Source: an uncultured Lachnospiraceae bacterium
GTDB lineage: Bacteria; Bacillota; Clostridia; Lachnospirales; Lachnospiraceae
Length of the DNA stretch: 10,107 bases
Assembly: GCA_910577445.1 (NCBI GenBank)
Contig: CAJTMZ010000128.1
Location: forward strand, 1 to 10,107
Direction of reading: 5' to 3'
Notes under the pieces: generated by a model
Told to the model about the DNA's origin: nothing
What the model saw: only the letters and a program-made list of their open reading frames with translations
The model's database searches: none
Shown here: in pieces, positions 1 to 5,781 of the stretch
Position numbering within the stretch: position 1 is the stretch's first letter
Layout: each line of letters opens with the position of its first letter
Made by a program: the position numbers and the translations under genes

Positions 1-61
1 GCGCCCTTTCGGACAAACGGTTTTCAAGACCGCCTCGTTATGACCACTTCGATACCTCTCC
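1..61 (-). tRNA. tRNA-Ser (anticodon UGA), 3' part outside window
   Basis: Read on the minus strand from position 61 the sequence gives a 7-nt acceptor strand GGAGAGG, a short D stem TCG/CGA with the GTGGTC loop core, an anticodon stem with loop CTTGAAA (anticodon TGA at 26-24), and the start of a long class II variable arm (GTCC-GAAA-GGGC). A long variable arm plus UGA identifies serine, reading UCN codons, mainly UCA. The T arm, the 3' acceptor strand and any CCA lie beyond position 1, so the gene is partial only because of the window edge. A36-A37-A38 is the usual recognition context of MiaA, so A37 is expected to carry i6A/ms2i6A rather than t6A. It lies 82 bp downstream of ispD and has its own promoter. 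Confidence 0.93.
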
Positions 62-95
62 ATGTCGTATGCCCTCTTTGTCAGGCGCAATGGTT

Positions 96-124
96 ATTCT
101 ATCAAACCAATTAATACCTGTCAA
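96..124 (-). promoter_or_regulatory. Promoter of tRNA-Ser
   Basis: On the minus strand a perfect -35 box TTGACA (124-119) is followed after 17 nt by TAGAAT (101-96), one base from the consensus -10. The predicted transcription start is near 88-90, leaving a leader of about 27 nt before the mature tRNA 5' end at 61, to be removed by RNase P. The -35 box starts only about 20 bp after the ispD stop codon. The tRNA can therefore be transcribed independently of the long operon upstream, although readthrough from ispD is also possible because no terminator is visible between them. Confidence 0.85.
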
Positions 125-143
125 CACTTTTTTAAAATTTTTT

Positions 144-875
144 TTACAAACTTTTCCTTTCGCTGTTTTTCAGAAAAATCTCCGCTGTTTGAATGTCCTC
201 GGGCGTCGTAATTTTGATGTTTTTATAAGAGCCTTCCACCAGCTTTACCGGGCGTCCCGTCAGCGTTTCCACCACCATGGCGTCGTCCGTCACCGCCACA
301 CCCGCATCTAAAAGCTCCTTCTCTTTCTCAAGAAGGCCGGCGTAAGCTTCTTTTATCAAAGGATAGGAAAAAACCTGGGGCGTCTGCACCGACCACATAA
401 AATTCCGGTTGGGCGTAGCCGCAATCATCCCCTCCTCATCCGCAATTTTTATGGTATCCTTAACCGGCACCCCCGCAACGCATGCTCCCCACTCTCTGAC
501 GGCGGCAAGAGTCCTTTCCAGGATTTCGGCGCTCACCATTGGCCTTGCCCCGTCGTGAATAAACACATAGTCGAAATCCGACGCGCTGTTTAATCCCGCC
601 GCCACCGAATGATATCTTTCTTTTCCGCCCTCAACAATCCGGCGTACTTTGTCAAATCCGTACTTTTCCACAATCTCTTTCCGGCAAAACTCCACGTCTT
701 TGGGCGAAACCACCAGAACAATCTCGTCTATAAAGCTCTCCTGAAAGGTTTTGAGCGAATAATAAATGACAGGTTTTCCGCCTATCAGCATGTACTGCTT
801 TTTGGTTTTGCTTTCCATCCGCTTTCCGCTGCCTGCCGCCAGCAAAACGGCCAGGGTGCGTTCTCTTTTATCCAT
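144..875 (-). CDS. ispD: 2-C-methyl-D-erythritol 4-phosphate cytidylyltransferase
   Basis: IspD joins CTP and MEP to give CDP-ME plus pyrophosphate, the third step of the MEP isoprenoid pathway, in the cytosol. The 243-aa product is close to the family's usual length of about 230-240. Visible motifs are the nucleotide-binding loop AAGSGKRM (13-20) with KQY (26-28), RYHSV (87-91), HDGARP (107-112), TPQVF (165-169), VTDDA (195-199) and NIKITTPED (219-227). Together these are diagnostic of the nucleotidyltransferase fold of IspD rather than of other sugar cytidylyltransferases. The ATG at 875 follows a purine-rich GGGGGAGAGGG ribosome site and overlaps the end of tsaD by 8 bp, which indicates translational coupling. 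It is the last protein gene of the operon. Its product feeds the DMAPP pool used, among other things, for tRNA isopentenylation. Confidence 0.96.
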   Translation of the reverse strand: MDKRERTLAVLLAAGSGKRMESKTKKQYMLIGGKPVIYYSLKTFQESFIDEIVLVVSPKDVEFCRKEIVEKYGFDKVRRIVEGGKERYHSVAAGLNSASDFDYVFIHDGARPMVSAEILERTLAAVREWGACVAGVPVKDTIKIADEEGMIAATPNRNFMWSVQTPQVFSYPLIKEAYAGLLEKEKELLDAGVAVTDDAMVVETLTGRPVKLVEGSYKNIKITTPEDIQTAEIFLKNSERKSL

Positions 876-1905
876 GAAAATCAGCCCTCTCCCCCAGCTT
901 TAAGTTCGGCACCGCATTTAAATCGAACCCGTGCCGCACACCCTTTTGGTATTCGTAAAAGGCCGCCGTTCCTATCATCGCCGCATTATCCGTACAGTAA
1001 ACGGGGGACGGATGATAAAAAGCCACATTCTCCTTTTCACACGCCTCCTTAAAAGCCTTTCTCAGGCTGCTGTTTGAGGCCACTCCGCCTGCAATGGCAA
1101 ATTTTTTCAGGCCGTATTTGCGCACCGCTTCCATGGAATGAGACACCAGCACGTCCACCACCGCCTTCTGAAAGGAAGCCGCCACATCCGCCGTGACAAT
1201 CTCCTCCCCTTTCATCCGGCAGGAATTCAAATAGTTTAAGACCGCTGATTTCATACCGCTGAAGCTGAAATCATATTCCGCGTTTCCCACCTTTGCCCTT
1301 GGGAAAGCGATGGCGTCCGGATTTCCTTCTCCGGATACCCTGTCGATTTTAGGCCCGCCCGGGTACCCCAGGCCAATGGCCCTCGCCACCTTGTCAAACG
1401 CCTCCCCGGCCGCATCATCCCTGGTTCTGCCAATCACCTCATACTCCCCGTAATCCTTTACCACCACCAGATGGGAGTGGCCGCCGGACACCACCAGACA
1501 GATAAACGGAGGCTCCAAATCTTTGTTTTCTATATAGTTGGCGCTGATATGCCCCTCGATATGGTGAACGCCCACAAGCGGGATTCCGGAGGCAAAGCTG
1601 ACAGCCTTGGCCGCCGACACCCCCACGAGCAGCGCTCCCACAAGCCCGGGGCCGTAAGTGACCGCAATCGCCGTCATATCCGAAAGGGCCTTGCCCGCGT
1701 CGGACAAAGCCTGTTCCATCACCTGATTAATCTTTTCAATATGTTTGCGGGAAGCAATTTCCGGAACCACGCCGCCGTACTCGGTATGCAGCGCAATCTG
1801 GGAATAAATTACATTGGAAAGCACTTCTCTTCCGTTTTTTACCACGGCGGCCGCCGTCTCGTCGCAGGAGCTTTCAATCGCCAGTATATAAACGTCCTTT
1901 TCCAT
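868..1905 (-). CDS. tsaD: tRNA N6-threonylcarbamoyladenosine synthase subunit TsaD
   Basis: TsaD (Kae1/YgjD family) transfers the threonylcarbamoyl group from TC-AMP to A37 of ANN-decoding tRNAs, working with TsaB and TsaE. The 345-aa product has the ASKHA fold. It shows ESSCDETAAAV (11-21), the metal-binding HIEGH with H115 and H119, the phosphate loop SGGHSHL (140-146), GRTRDDAAGEAFDK (159-172), the SFSG segment (214-217), AGGVASN (272-278) and the late metal ligand region CTDNAAMIG with D306. Length and motifs are complete. ATG 1905 has an AAAGGA site 6 nt upstream; an overlapping ATG at 1909 is out of frame. It lies 39 bp after the one-TM protein gene and overlaps ispD. It shares the operon with its partners tsaB and tsaE, but several genes separate them. 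Confidence 0.97.
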   Translation of the reverse strand: MEKDVYILAIESSCDETAAAVVKNGREVLSNVIYSQIALHTEYGGVVPEIASRKHIEKINQVMEQALSDAGKALSDMTAIAVTYGPGLVGALLVGVSAAKAVSFASGIPLVGVHHIEGHISANYIENKDLEPPFICLVVSGGHSHLVVVKDYGEYEVIGRTRDDAAGEAFDKVARAIGLGYPGGPKIDRVSGEGNPDAIAFPRAKVGNAEYDFSFSGMKSAVLNYLNSCRMKGEEIVTADVAASFQKAVVDVLVSHSMEAVRKYGLKKFAIAGGVASNSSLRKAFKEACEKENVAFYHPSPVYCTDNAAMIGTAAFYEYQKGVRHGFDLNAVPNLKLGERADFHG

Positions 1906-1944
1906 TCATGTTCCTTTCCGCCGGCCCAAACGGCTTACAGCCTT

Positions 1945-2544
1945 TTAAGAATTTTGGCCGCCATTATTGCTCACCGGCTGCCAGCCGTAAATTTTCCAGT
2001 GCCCTTCCTCGTCTTTTCTCAGCACAAAAATCTGCTCATTGGCTTCAAGATATCCGCCCTTTCTCAGAGTAAAGCTGCAGGTGAGTCTGGCGCATTTATA
2101 TCCGTCCTTTGTAAATTCCTCCACGTCCACGCTGGACGCCGGCGTGTAGCTGGATATCACGATTCCGTCCTCTTTGAAAGCATTAACGTCCCATTTCAGG
2201 TCGTCCAGATACTGCTGCTGGGTCTTATTGGCAACCAGCTCCTTATCATAAAGCTTCTGGGCCTGGAGGGCCAGTTTCTCAAACTCTTCGTCCGTGTAGG
2301 TTTCCTTGATAAGGCACTGGGAAATTTCTCCGAAATATTTGACTACTTCTCTCGGGGAAGGGGGATAATTTGTGTCCAGATTACGCATAAGCACTTCCTG
2401 AACCGCAGTGGCCTTAACATTTTCCTCCACTGCCTTCTCCTGCTTTTTGTTCGTCAGGTAATAATAGTAACCGCCCACCAGACAGACCAGGACAAGAATC
2501 ACAATTATTCCCTTTACCATTCCATGACCGCCTTTTCCACTCAT
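1945..2544 (-). CDS. One-TM (bitopic) membrane protein of unknown function
   Basis: I do not recognise a function. From ATG 2544 the product is 199 aa: a short basic cytoplasmic start, one transmembrane helix at about 12-30 ending in a YYYY patch, then about 165 residues predicted outside the membrane. The outer part has an acidic helical region (about 35-110) and a C-terminal region with aromatic residues and the phrase GHWKIYGWQPV near the end. Cys21 lies in the helix but lacks the G/A/S at -1 expected of a lipobox, so it is probably not a lipoprotein. I chose ATG 2544 because AGAGGAGAAAGG lies just before it; an upstream in-frame ATG at 2586 would overlap rnz by 29 bp and lacks such a site. 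The layout resembles the Lachnospiraceae family I remember as DUF6715, but that name is from memory and unverified. It is tightly linked (13 bp) to rnz. Confidence 0.85.
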   Translation of the reverse strand: MSGKGGHGMVKGIIVILVLVCLVGGYYYYLTNKKQEKAVEENVKATAVQEVLMRNLDTNYPPSPREVVKYFGEISQCLIKETYTDEEFEKLALQAQKLYDKELVANKTQQQYLDDLKWDVNAFKEDGIVISSYTPASSVDVEEFTKDGYKCARLTCSFTLRKGGYLEANEQIFVLRKDEEGHWKIYGWQPVSNNGGQNS

Positions 2545-2557
2545 AGCCTTTCTCCTC

Positions 2558-3472
2558 TCATTCATCATCTTCAAATCCAAGCTCAATGGTTTTTCCGTCC
2601 CTGCAGGTTTCCGTATCCGGGAAAATCTTCCGCACCTCCGGCAAAAACTCCTCCGGCCTGTTCAGAGACGGACTGTAATGGGTAAGCCACAGCTTCGGAA
2701 CGCCGGCGCGTTTTGCCAGCTCCGCCGCCTCGTAAAACGTCATGTGCCTGTTTTCCCTTGCCTTGGCTTTTTTGTCCCGTTCCCCGTACATGCCCTCGCA
2801 GATAAAAAGGTCAGAGCCCGCGGCATGCTTTACAATCCCCTCCGTGGGCCTTGTATCCGTACAGTAGGTCACTTTTATTCCTTTTCTGGCCGGTCCCATC
2901 ACCATATCCGGCACAAGTACCGCGCCGCCGGTTTCGATGGTCTCCCCTTTCTGCAGACGGTTCCAGTACCTTTTCTCGATTCCAAGCGCCTCGGCCTTTT
3001 CCACCTGGAATCTGCCTTTTCTTTCAATCACAATGCTGTAGCCGTAACAGGGCACGTTGTGGTTGACCCGGAAGGCTTCTATTTTAAACCCGTCAAACGA
3101 AACGGTATGTTCCGCTTCGTTTAATTCCAGACAGTCTATCGCAAAGGGCAGCTCCGGCGCAATAATGCGTAAGGAGGCCACCACCCTGGAAAGTCCTTTT
3201 GGCCCCACCAAAAGCAGCGGCTCTGTCCGTTCCGCATTCCCGATTGTGAGAAGCAGCCCGGGCAGTCCGCTGATGTGGTCCGCGTGAAAGTGGGTAAAGC
3301 AAATCACGTCAATGGGTTTCGGGCTCCAGCCCTTTTCCTTCATTGCAATCTGCGTTCCTTCCCCACAGTCAATCAATATATTCTGTCCGTTGTATCTGGC
3401 CATCATAGACGTCAGCCATCTGTAGGGAAGCGGCATCATTCCGCCCGTTCCCAGTAAACAAATATCAAGCAT
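2558..3472 (-). CDS. rnz: Ribonuclease Z (tRNase Z)
   Basis: RNase Z is the zinc endonuclease that cuts tRNA precursors at the 3' end after the discriminator base. From ATG 3472 the product is 304 aa, typical of the bacterial short form. The metallo-beta-lactamase signature HFHADH (61-66) supplies zinc ligands; further conserved positions are H138 in NHNVP, D206 in CTDTRP, H243 in RHMTF, and H265 in LTHYSP. The stretch between about 147 and 190 (KGRFQVEKAEALGI followed by LQKGE) matches the flexible exosite arm that binds the tRNA elbow and separates RNase Z from other beta-lactamase fold proteins. ATG 3472 has an AGAGG site; the open frame extends to a TTG at 3499, which I consider not to be the start. 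It stands among tRNA-modification genes and is followed 13 bp later by the one-TM protein gene. Confidence 0.95.
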   Translation of the reverse strand: MLDICLLGTGGMMPLPYRWLTSMMARYNGQNILIDCGEGTQIAMKEKGWSPKPIDVICFTHFHADHISGLPGLLLTIGNAERTEPLLLVGPKGLSRVVASLRIIAPELPFAIDCLELNEAEHTVSFDGFKIEAFRVNHNVPCYGYSIVIERKGRFQVEKAEALGIEKRYWNRLQKGETIETGGAVLVPDMVMGPARKGIKVTYCTDTRPTEGIVKHAAGSDLFICEGMYGERDKKAKARENRHMTFYEAAELAKRAGVPKLWLTHYSPSLNRPEEFLPEVRKIFPDTETCRDGKTIELGFEDDE

Positions 3473-3517
3473 GGTTCCTCTCATTCCTGCGTCCGGCAAA
3501 AAGGAAAAACCGCACTT

Positions 3518-3534
3518 GCTTTAAAATTTAAAGC
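3518..3534. repeat. AT-rich inverted repeat at the end of the four-cysteine gene
   Basis: GCTTTAAA and TTTAAAGC form a perfect 8-bp palindrome around a single A, covering the stop codon at 3528-3530. It is too AT-rich and too tightly looped to be a convincing terminator, and transcription probably continues into rnz. Confidence 0.4.
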
Positions 3535-3776
3535 AGCTCCGTTATCTCCTCCTCATTAACCGGAACGGCAAACCCCTTAATCAATTTATCATAACATTCC
3601 TCGCATAAATCAAAGGAATGCTCCAGTCCATCCTTATTGCTGAAATATCCGAAACGGACGTTTCCATGAAAGCAGCCTTCCATTATCGTTCCGTTTTTTA
3701 TTTTTAATTCTTTTTTACATTTATTGCAGACAACTGTTTTCAGTTCTTTTGTATGATTATCGGAATAAATTCTCAT
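3528..3776 (-). CDS. Small four-cysteine (putative zinc) protein, 82 aa
   Basis: Function unknown. The 82-aa product has two CxxC pairs, C17/C20 and C58/C61, plus C35 and several histidines (H37, H53), the spacing of a small zinc ribbon or treble-clef module. Between them lies an aromatic segment RFGYFSNKDGLEHSFDLCEEC. No membrane segment or signal is visible, so it should be cytosolic. A textbook AAGGAGG site lies 8 nt before ATG 3776, supporting that it is a real gene despite its size. Its leader (3777-3909) is longer than other gaps in the operon and contains a possible promoter and a hairpin that can pair with the ribosome site, so it may be regulated apart from its neighbours. It sits between rimI and rnz, 55 bp before the rnz start. 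Zinc binding is an inference from the cysteine spacing only. Confidence 0.82.
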   Translation of the reverse strand: MRIYSDNHTKELKTVVCNKCKKELKIKNGTIMEGCFHGNVRFGYFSNKDGLEHSFDLCEECYDKLIKGFAVPVNEEEITELL

Positions 3777-3780
3777 ATTC

Positions 3781-3811
3781 TTATCCTCCTTCGGTATTTT
3801 GCAGGAGATAA
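3781..3811 (-). promoter_or_regulatory. Leader hairpin that could mask a ribosome site
   Basis: In the minus-strand RNA the segment UUAUCUCCU (3811-3803) can pair with AGGA-G-GAUAA (3790-3781), giving 9 base pairs with one bulged G and a 12-nt loop. The second strand is the Shine-Dalgarno sequence of the four-cysteine gene, so the fold would hide it. Just upstream (about 3811-3832) a GC-rich 7-bp stem ACCGUGC/GCGCGGU with one G-U pair may form. The pairing is seen in the sequence; a regulatory role is inference. Confidence 0.4.
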
Positions 3812-3858
3812 CCGCGCCGCTTTGCGCACGGTCGTCTTCTCTTGCTCCCCTACCTGAT

Positions 3859-3887
3859 ATTATACATAAAAGAGGAATAAGAAACAG
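3859..3887 (-). promoter_or_regulatory. Possible internal promoter for the four-cysteine gene
   Basis: A perfect -10 box TATAAT lies at 3864-3859 on the minus strand, in the 133-bp gap between rimI and the four-cysteine gene. The hexamer 17 nt upstream (CTGTTT, 3887-3882) is a poor -35, so activity would be weak or depend on an activator. A start near 3852 would give a leader of about 75 nt holding the hairpins at 3781-3832. Confidence 0.35.
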
Positions 3888-3909
3888 TGGTAATTCTTCC
3901 TTGACCTTC

Positions 3910-4359
3910 CTATCTTTTCCACATTATCAGGGCGTCTTCCACGGGTCTTTCATAAAACTTTGGTCTGACCCCCTCCCCCTTAAATCCAAGTTTTTCATAA
4001 AGATGAATCGCAGGCTGATTGCTTACCCGCACTTCCAGCGTACAGTCCGAAATTCCGTTTTTTTCCGCCTTATCCAGCATATGGCGCATCATCCGCAAAG
4101 CAATTCCCTGTCTTCTGCATCTGTCCCTTACCGCCACGTTGGTAATTTCGCCCTCATCTGCCAATCTTCTGATTCCGCAGCAGCCCACGATTTCTCCGTC
4201 CAGCTCCGCCACGTAGTAACTGGCATAATCCGCCTCCACCATTTCCAGAAAATCAGCGGCCGACCAGGGCATGGAAAAGACCTCCCGCTCCACTGCGCTG
4301 GCCGCTTCCACATCGGCAGCCTCCATATCCCTGATTACCAGTCTTCTTTTATCGCTCAT
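3910..4359 (-). CDS. rimI: Ribosomal-protein-alanine N-acetyltransferase RimI-like (GNAT)
   Basis: RimI transfers acetyl from acetyl-CoA to N-terminal alpha-amino groups; the best known substrate is ribosomal protein S18, but homologues have broader targets. The 149-aa product has the GNAT fold: an N-terminal strand (RRLVIRDM), the acetyl-CoA pyrophosphate loop RRQGIA (82-87), and the RimI signature LEVRVSN to LYEKLGF. In it E109 and Y121 correspond by position to the catalytic pair E103/Y115 of the E. coli enzyme. ATG 4359 lies inside the last codons of tsaB, overlapping by 11 bp, with GGAGAGAG upstream; an in-frame upstream extension to 4419 would run far into tsaB and is rejected. The tsaB-rimI overlap is a widespread arrangement in Firmicutes and supports the assignment. 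Confidence 0.93.
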   Translation of the reverse strand: MSDKRRLVIRDMEAADVEAASAVEREVFSMPWSAADFLEMVEADYASYYVAELDGEIVGCCGIRRLADEGEITNVAVRDRCRRQGIALRMMRHMLDKAEKNGISDCTLEVRVSNQPAIHLYEKLGFKGEGVRPKFYERPVEDALIMWKR

Positions 4360-5065
4360 TTCGTTCTCTCTCCGCCTGTGACATGCGCAGGTATACGGGC
4401 GCATGGTCCCTTGCCGCAACGCATTTGCCTTCTTTCAGATACTGAAGCGCCAGAAAGGCAAAGGACGCCGCCCTCTGCCGGTTCATGTGAGCGGGCGCAA
4501 AACCGTAGGGAACCGTCAAAAGCTCTCCCAGCCTTTTTTCAAACACGGGAACCCCGTCCCCTAAAAAAATTACCTCCCGGCCGGTTTCGCTGCACTTTTG
4601 TGCGATTTCGTCTATGGAAACCGCGCAGCCAGAAAGAAGGGTTATAAGCCGGTACCGAAAAGGAAATTCATCCTCTTTTTCAAACGAATATAATCCGGTA
4701 TAAACCTGATTTCTTCTGGCGTCCATAATGGGACAAACAAGCTTATCCGTCCCGTAAAGATTGCAGGCAAGCCCGTCTAAGGTGGGAATTTCCACCAGCG
4801 GAACCTCCATTGCAAGCCCAAGCCCCTTGGCCGTTGCCGAACCTATCCGCAGCCCGGTAAAAGAACCCGGTCCCGCCGCCAGGGCAATGGCATCCACTGT
4901 GGAAAGGTCAAGCTCCACCATCTTTCTCAGTTCGTCCAGCATGGGAAGCAGGGTCTGGGAATGGGTCTTTTTGTACTGGACATTGTACTCGCCAACCAGC
5001 GTATCCTCCTCCACAACAGCCACGGAAGCCGTAAGCCCCGAACTGTCTATCGCAATAATTTTCAT
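4349..5065 (-). CDS. tsaB: t6A biosynthesis protein TsaB
   Basis: TsaB (YeaZ) is the scaffold partner of TsaD in the complex that installs t6A at position 37 of ANN-decoding tRNAs. The 238-aa product is an ASKHA-fold relative of TsaD lacking its metal-binding histidine pair. Visible landmarks are the N-terminal IDSSG (6-10), THSQTLLP (34-41), the family signature GPGSFTGLRIG (65-75) and PIMDARR (112-118). The N-terminal half is the conserved TsaD-binding part; the C-terminal half is more variable, as usual. ATG 5065 has an AAAGGA site 6 nt upstream. Downstream it overlaps rimI. Upstream it is separated from its partner gene tsaE by a 160-bp MITE-like element, whereas these genes are often adjacent. 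Confidence 0.96.
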   Translation of the reverse strand: MKIIAIDSSGLTASVAVVEEDTLVGEYNVQYKKTHSQTLLPMLDELRKMVELDLSTVDAIALAAGPGSFTGLRIGSATAKGLGLAMEVPLVEIPTLDGLACNLYGTDKLVCPIMDARRNQVYTGLYSFEKEDEFPFRYRLITLLSGCAVSIDEIAQKCSETGREVIFLGDGVPVFEKRLGELLTVPYGFAPAHMNRQRAASFAFLALQYLKEGKCVAARDHAPVYLRMSQAERERNER

Positions 5066-5102
5066 TATCTGTCCTTTCGTTCTAACAATCCGCAGAGTTA
5101 AT

Positions 5103-5111
5103 TCTATAGCA
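5103..5111 (-). promoter_or_regulatory. Weak candidate extended -10 before tsaB
   Basis: On the minus strand TGC-TATAGA (5111-5103) resembles an extended -10 element and lies between the MITE-like element and tsaB. No good -35 is present; the best upstream hexamer, TTCAAA, would come from the inverted repeat of the element with an 18-nt spacer. If active it would restart transcription after the insertion. This is a low-confidence motif match. Confidence 0.2.
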
Positions 5112-5117
5112 GTTCCC

Positions 5118-5281
5118 TAGAGCGTGTTTGAAAATTCATTCCCGCCATCTGTACGCCCCACTTTGCGCGATATTTGCACCAAATTCAGGTTACATAGCCC
5201 GCTATGCGCCCTTCATTTGGCGCAAACCTCCCACAAATTGTGACGCACATCTGTCAGAAAGCAATTTTCAAACACACTCTA
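5118..5281. mobile_element. MITE-like hairpin element flanked by TA
   Basis: The core (5120-5279, 160 bp) starts with GAGCGTGTTTGAAAATT and ends with its inverted copy (5263-5279), 16 of 17 positions matching, and is flanked on each side by TA (5118-5119 and 5280-5281). This is the structure of a small non-autonomous element moved by an IS630/Tc1-mariner type transposase, which duplicates TA. There is no room for a transposase. The dyad continues inward: 57 of 80 opposed positions are Watson-Crick pairs, centred at 5199/5200 on CATAGC-CC-GCTATG. In sense (minus) RNA 9 more pairs become G-U, so 66 of 80 can pair. The G at the element edge completes the tsaE stop codon. The structure is seen directly; the mobility class is inferred, and I do not recognise the element by name. 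Confidence 0.75.
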
Positions 5282-5704
5282 GCGTTCTTCCACGCTTATC
5301 CTTCTGTAATCAAAGCCTTTTTCCACATCCGTGCCGATGGTTATCTGTGTGTAATGCTCCGGCAACAGCTCCTTTACGAGGTCTGCCCACTCAACCAGAC
5401 ATACACCGTCTCCGTAAAAGCAGTCCTCATAACCAATCTCGTCCATCTCGGAAATATCTCCGATTCGGTACACGTCAAAATGATAAAAAGGGCATCTTCC
5501 CCCCTCGTACACCTGCAGGATTGTAAATGTGGGACTGCTCACATGTTCCGTAACGCCAAGGCCAGACGCCAGCCCTTTAGTAAAAACGGTTTTACCGGCG
5601 CCCAAATCTCCCGACAGGGCAAAAACCGCGCCTCTTTCGGCCTGTTCCCCGATTTTTCTGCCCAGTTCATATGTCTCTTTTGGGCTGTAGGTCTCTGTCA
5701 GCAT
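5279..5704 (-). CDS. tsaE: t6A biosynthesis ATPase TsaE
   Basis: TsaE (YjeE) is a small P-loop ATPase that binds the TsaB-TsaD dimer and resets it between catalytic cycles of t6A synthesis. From ATG 5704 the product is 141 aa, within the usual range. It has Walker A GDLGAGKT (32-39), the switch segment VSSPTFT (55-61), HFDVYR (75-80) and CLVEWAD with E105-W106 near the Walker B position. An in-frame ATG at 5710 is only 2 nt after the AAGGA site, while the ATG at 5704 has a normal 8-nt spacing, so I prefer 5704. The stop codon TAG is shared with the edge of the MITE-like element: its TA is the target-site copy and its G the first base of the element. Removing the element would still leave TAG. 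Confidence 0.95.
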   Translation of the reverse strand: MLTETYSPKETYELGRKIGEQAERGAVFALSGDLGAGKTVFTKGLASGLGVTEHVSSPTFTILQVYEGGRCPFYHFDVYRIGDISEMDEIGYEDCFYGDGVCLVEWADLVKELLPEHYTQITIGTDVEKGFDYRRISVEER

Positions 5705-5781
5705 CTGCATTTTCCTTCCGTCTTATGGCTCCGCCTGTTTCTGCGGACGCCTCTTTGCTTTGCATTTTTGCTTTTCCATGC

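Noticed and set aside
124..146. A/T-rich tract after ispD as terminator
   Set aside because: There is a run of A and T but no GC-rich stem before it.
2482..2511. Lipobox at Cys21 of the one-TM protein
   Set aside because: The residues before the cysteine (V-L-V) do not include the small residue needed at -1.
1471..2685. A 404-codon open frame on the plus strand
   Set aside because: It is antisense to tsaD and the one-TM protein gene, both supported by motifs or ribosome sites. Its translation has no recognisable domain and it has no good ribosome site.
3473..3499. Upstream TTG start for rnz
   Set aside because: The ATG at 3472 has an AGAGG site at proper distance and gives the usual family N-terminus (LDICLLGTGG).
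3518..3534. Palindrome as intrinsic terminator before rnz
   Set aside because: The arms are AT-rich with a one-base loop and no adjacent U run, so it is unlikely to stop transcription.
4360..4419. N-terminal extension of rimI
   Set aside because: It lies wholly within tsaB and reads as non-family sequence; ATG 4359 gives the usual length and start.
5723..5779. 18-codon open frame between the YcxB-like gene and tsaE
   Set aside because: It has an ATG but no ribosome site and a biased, basic composition.
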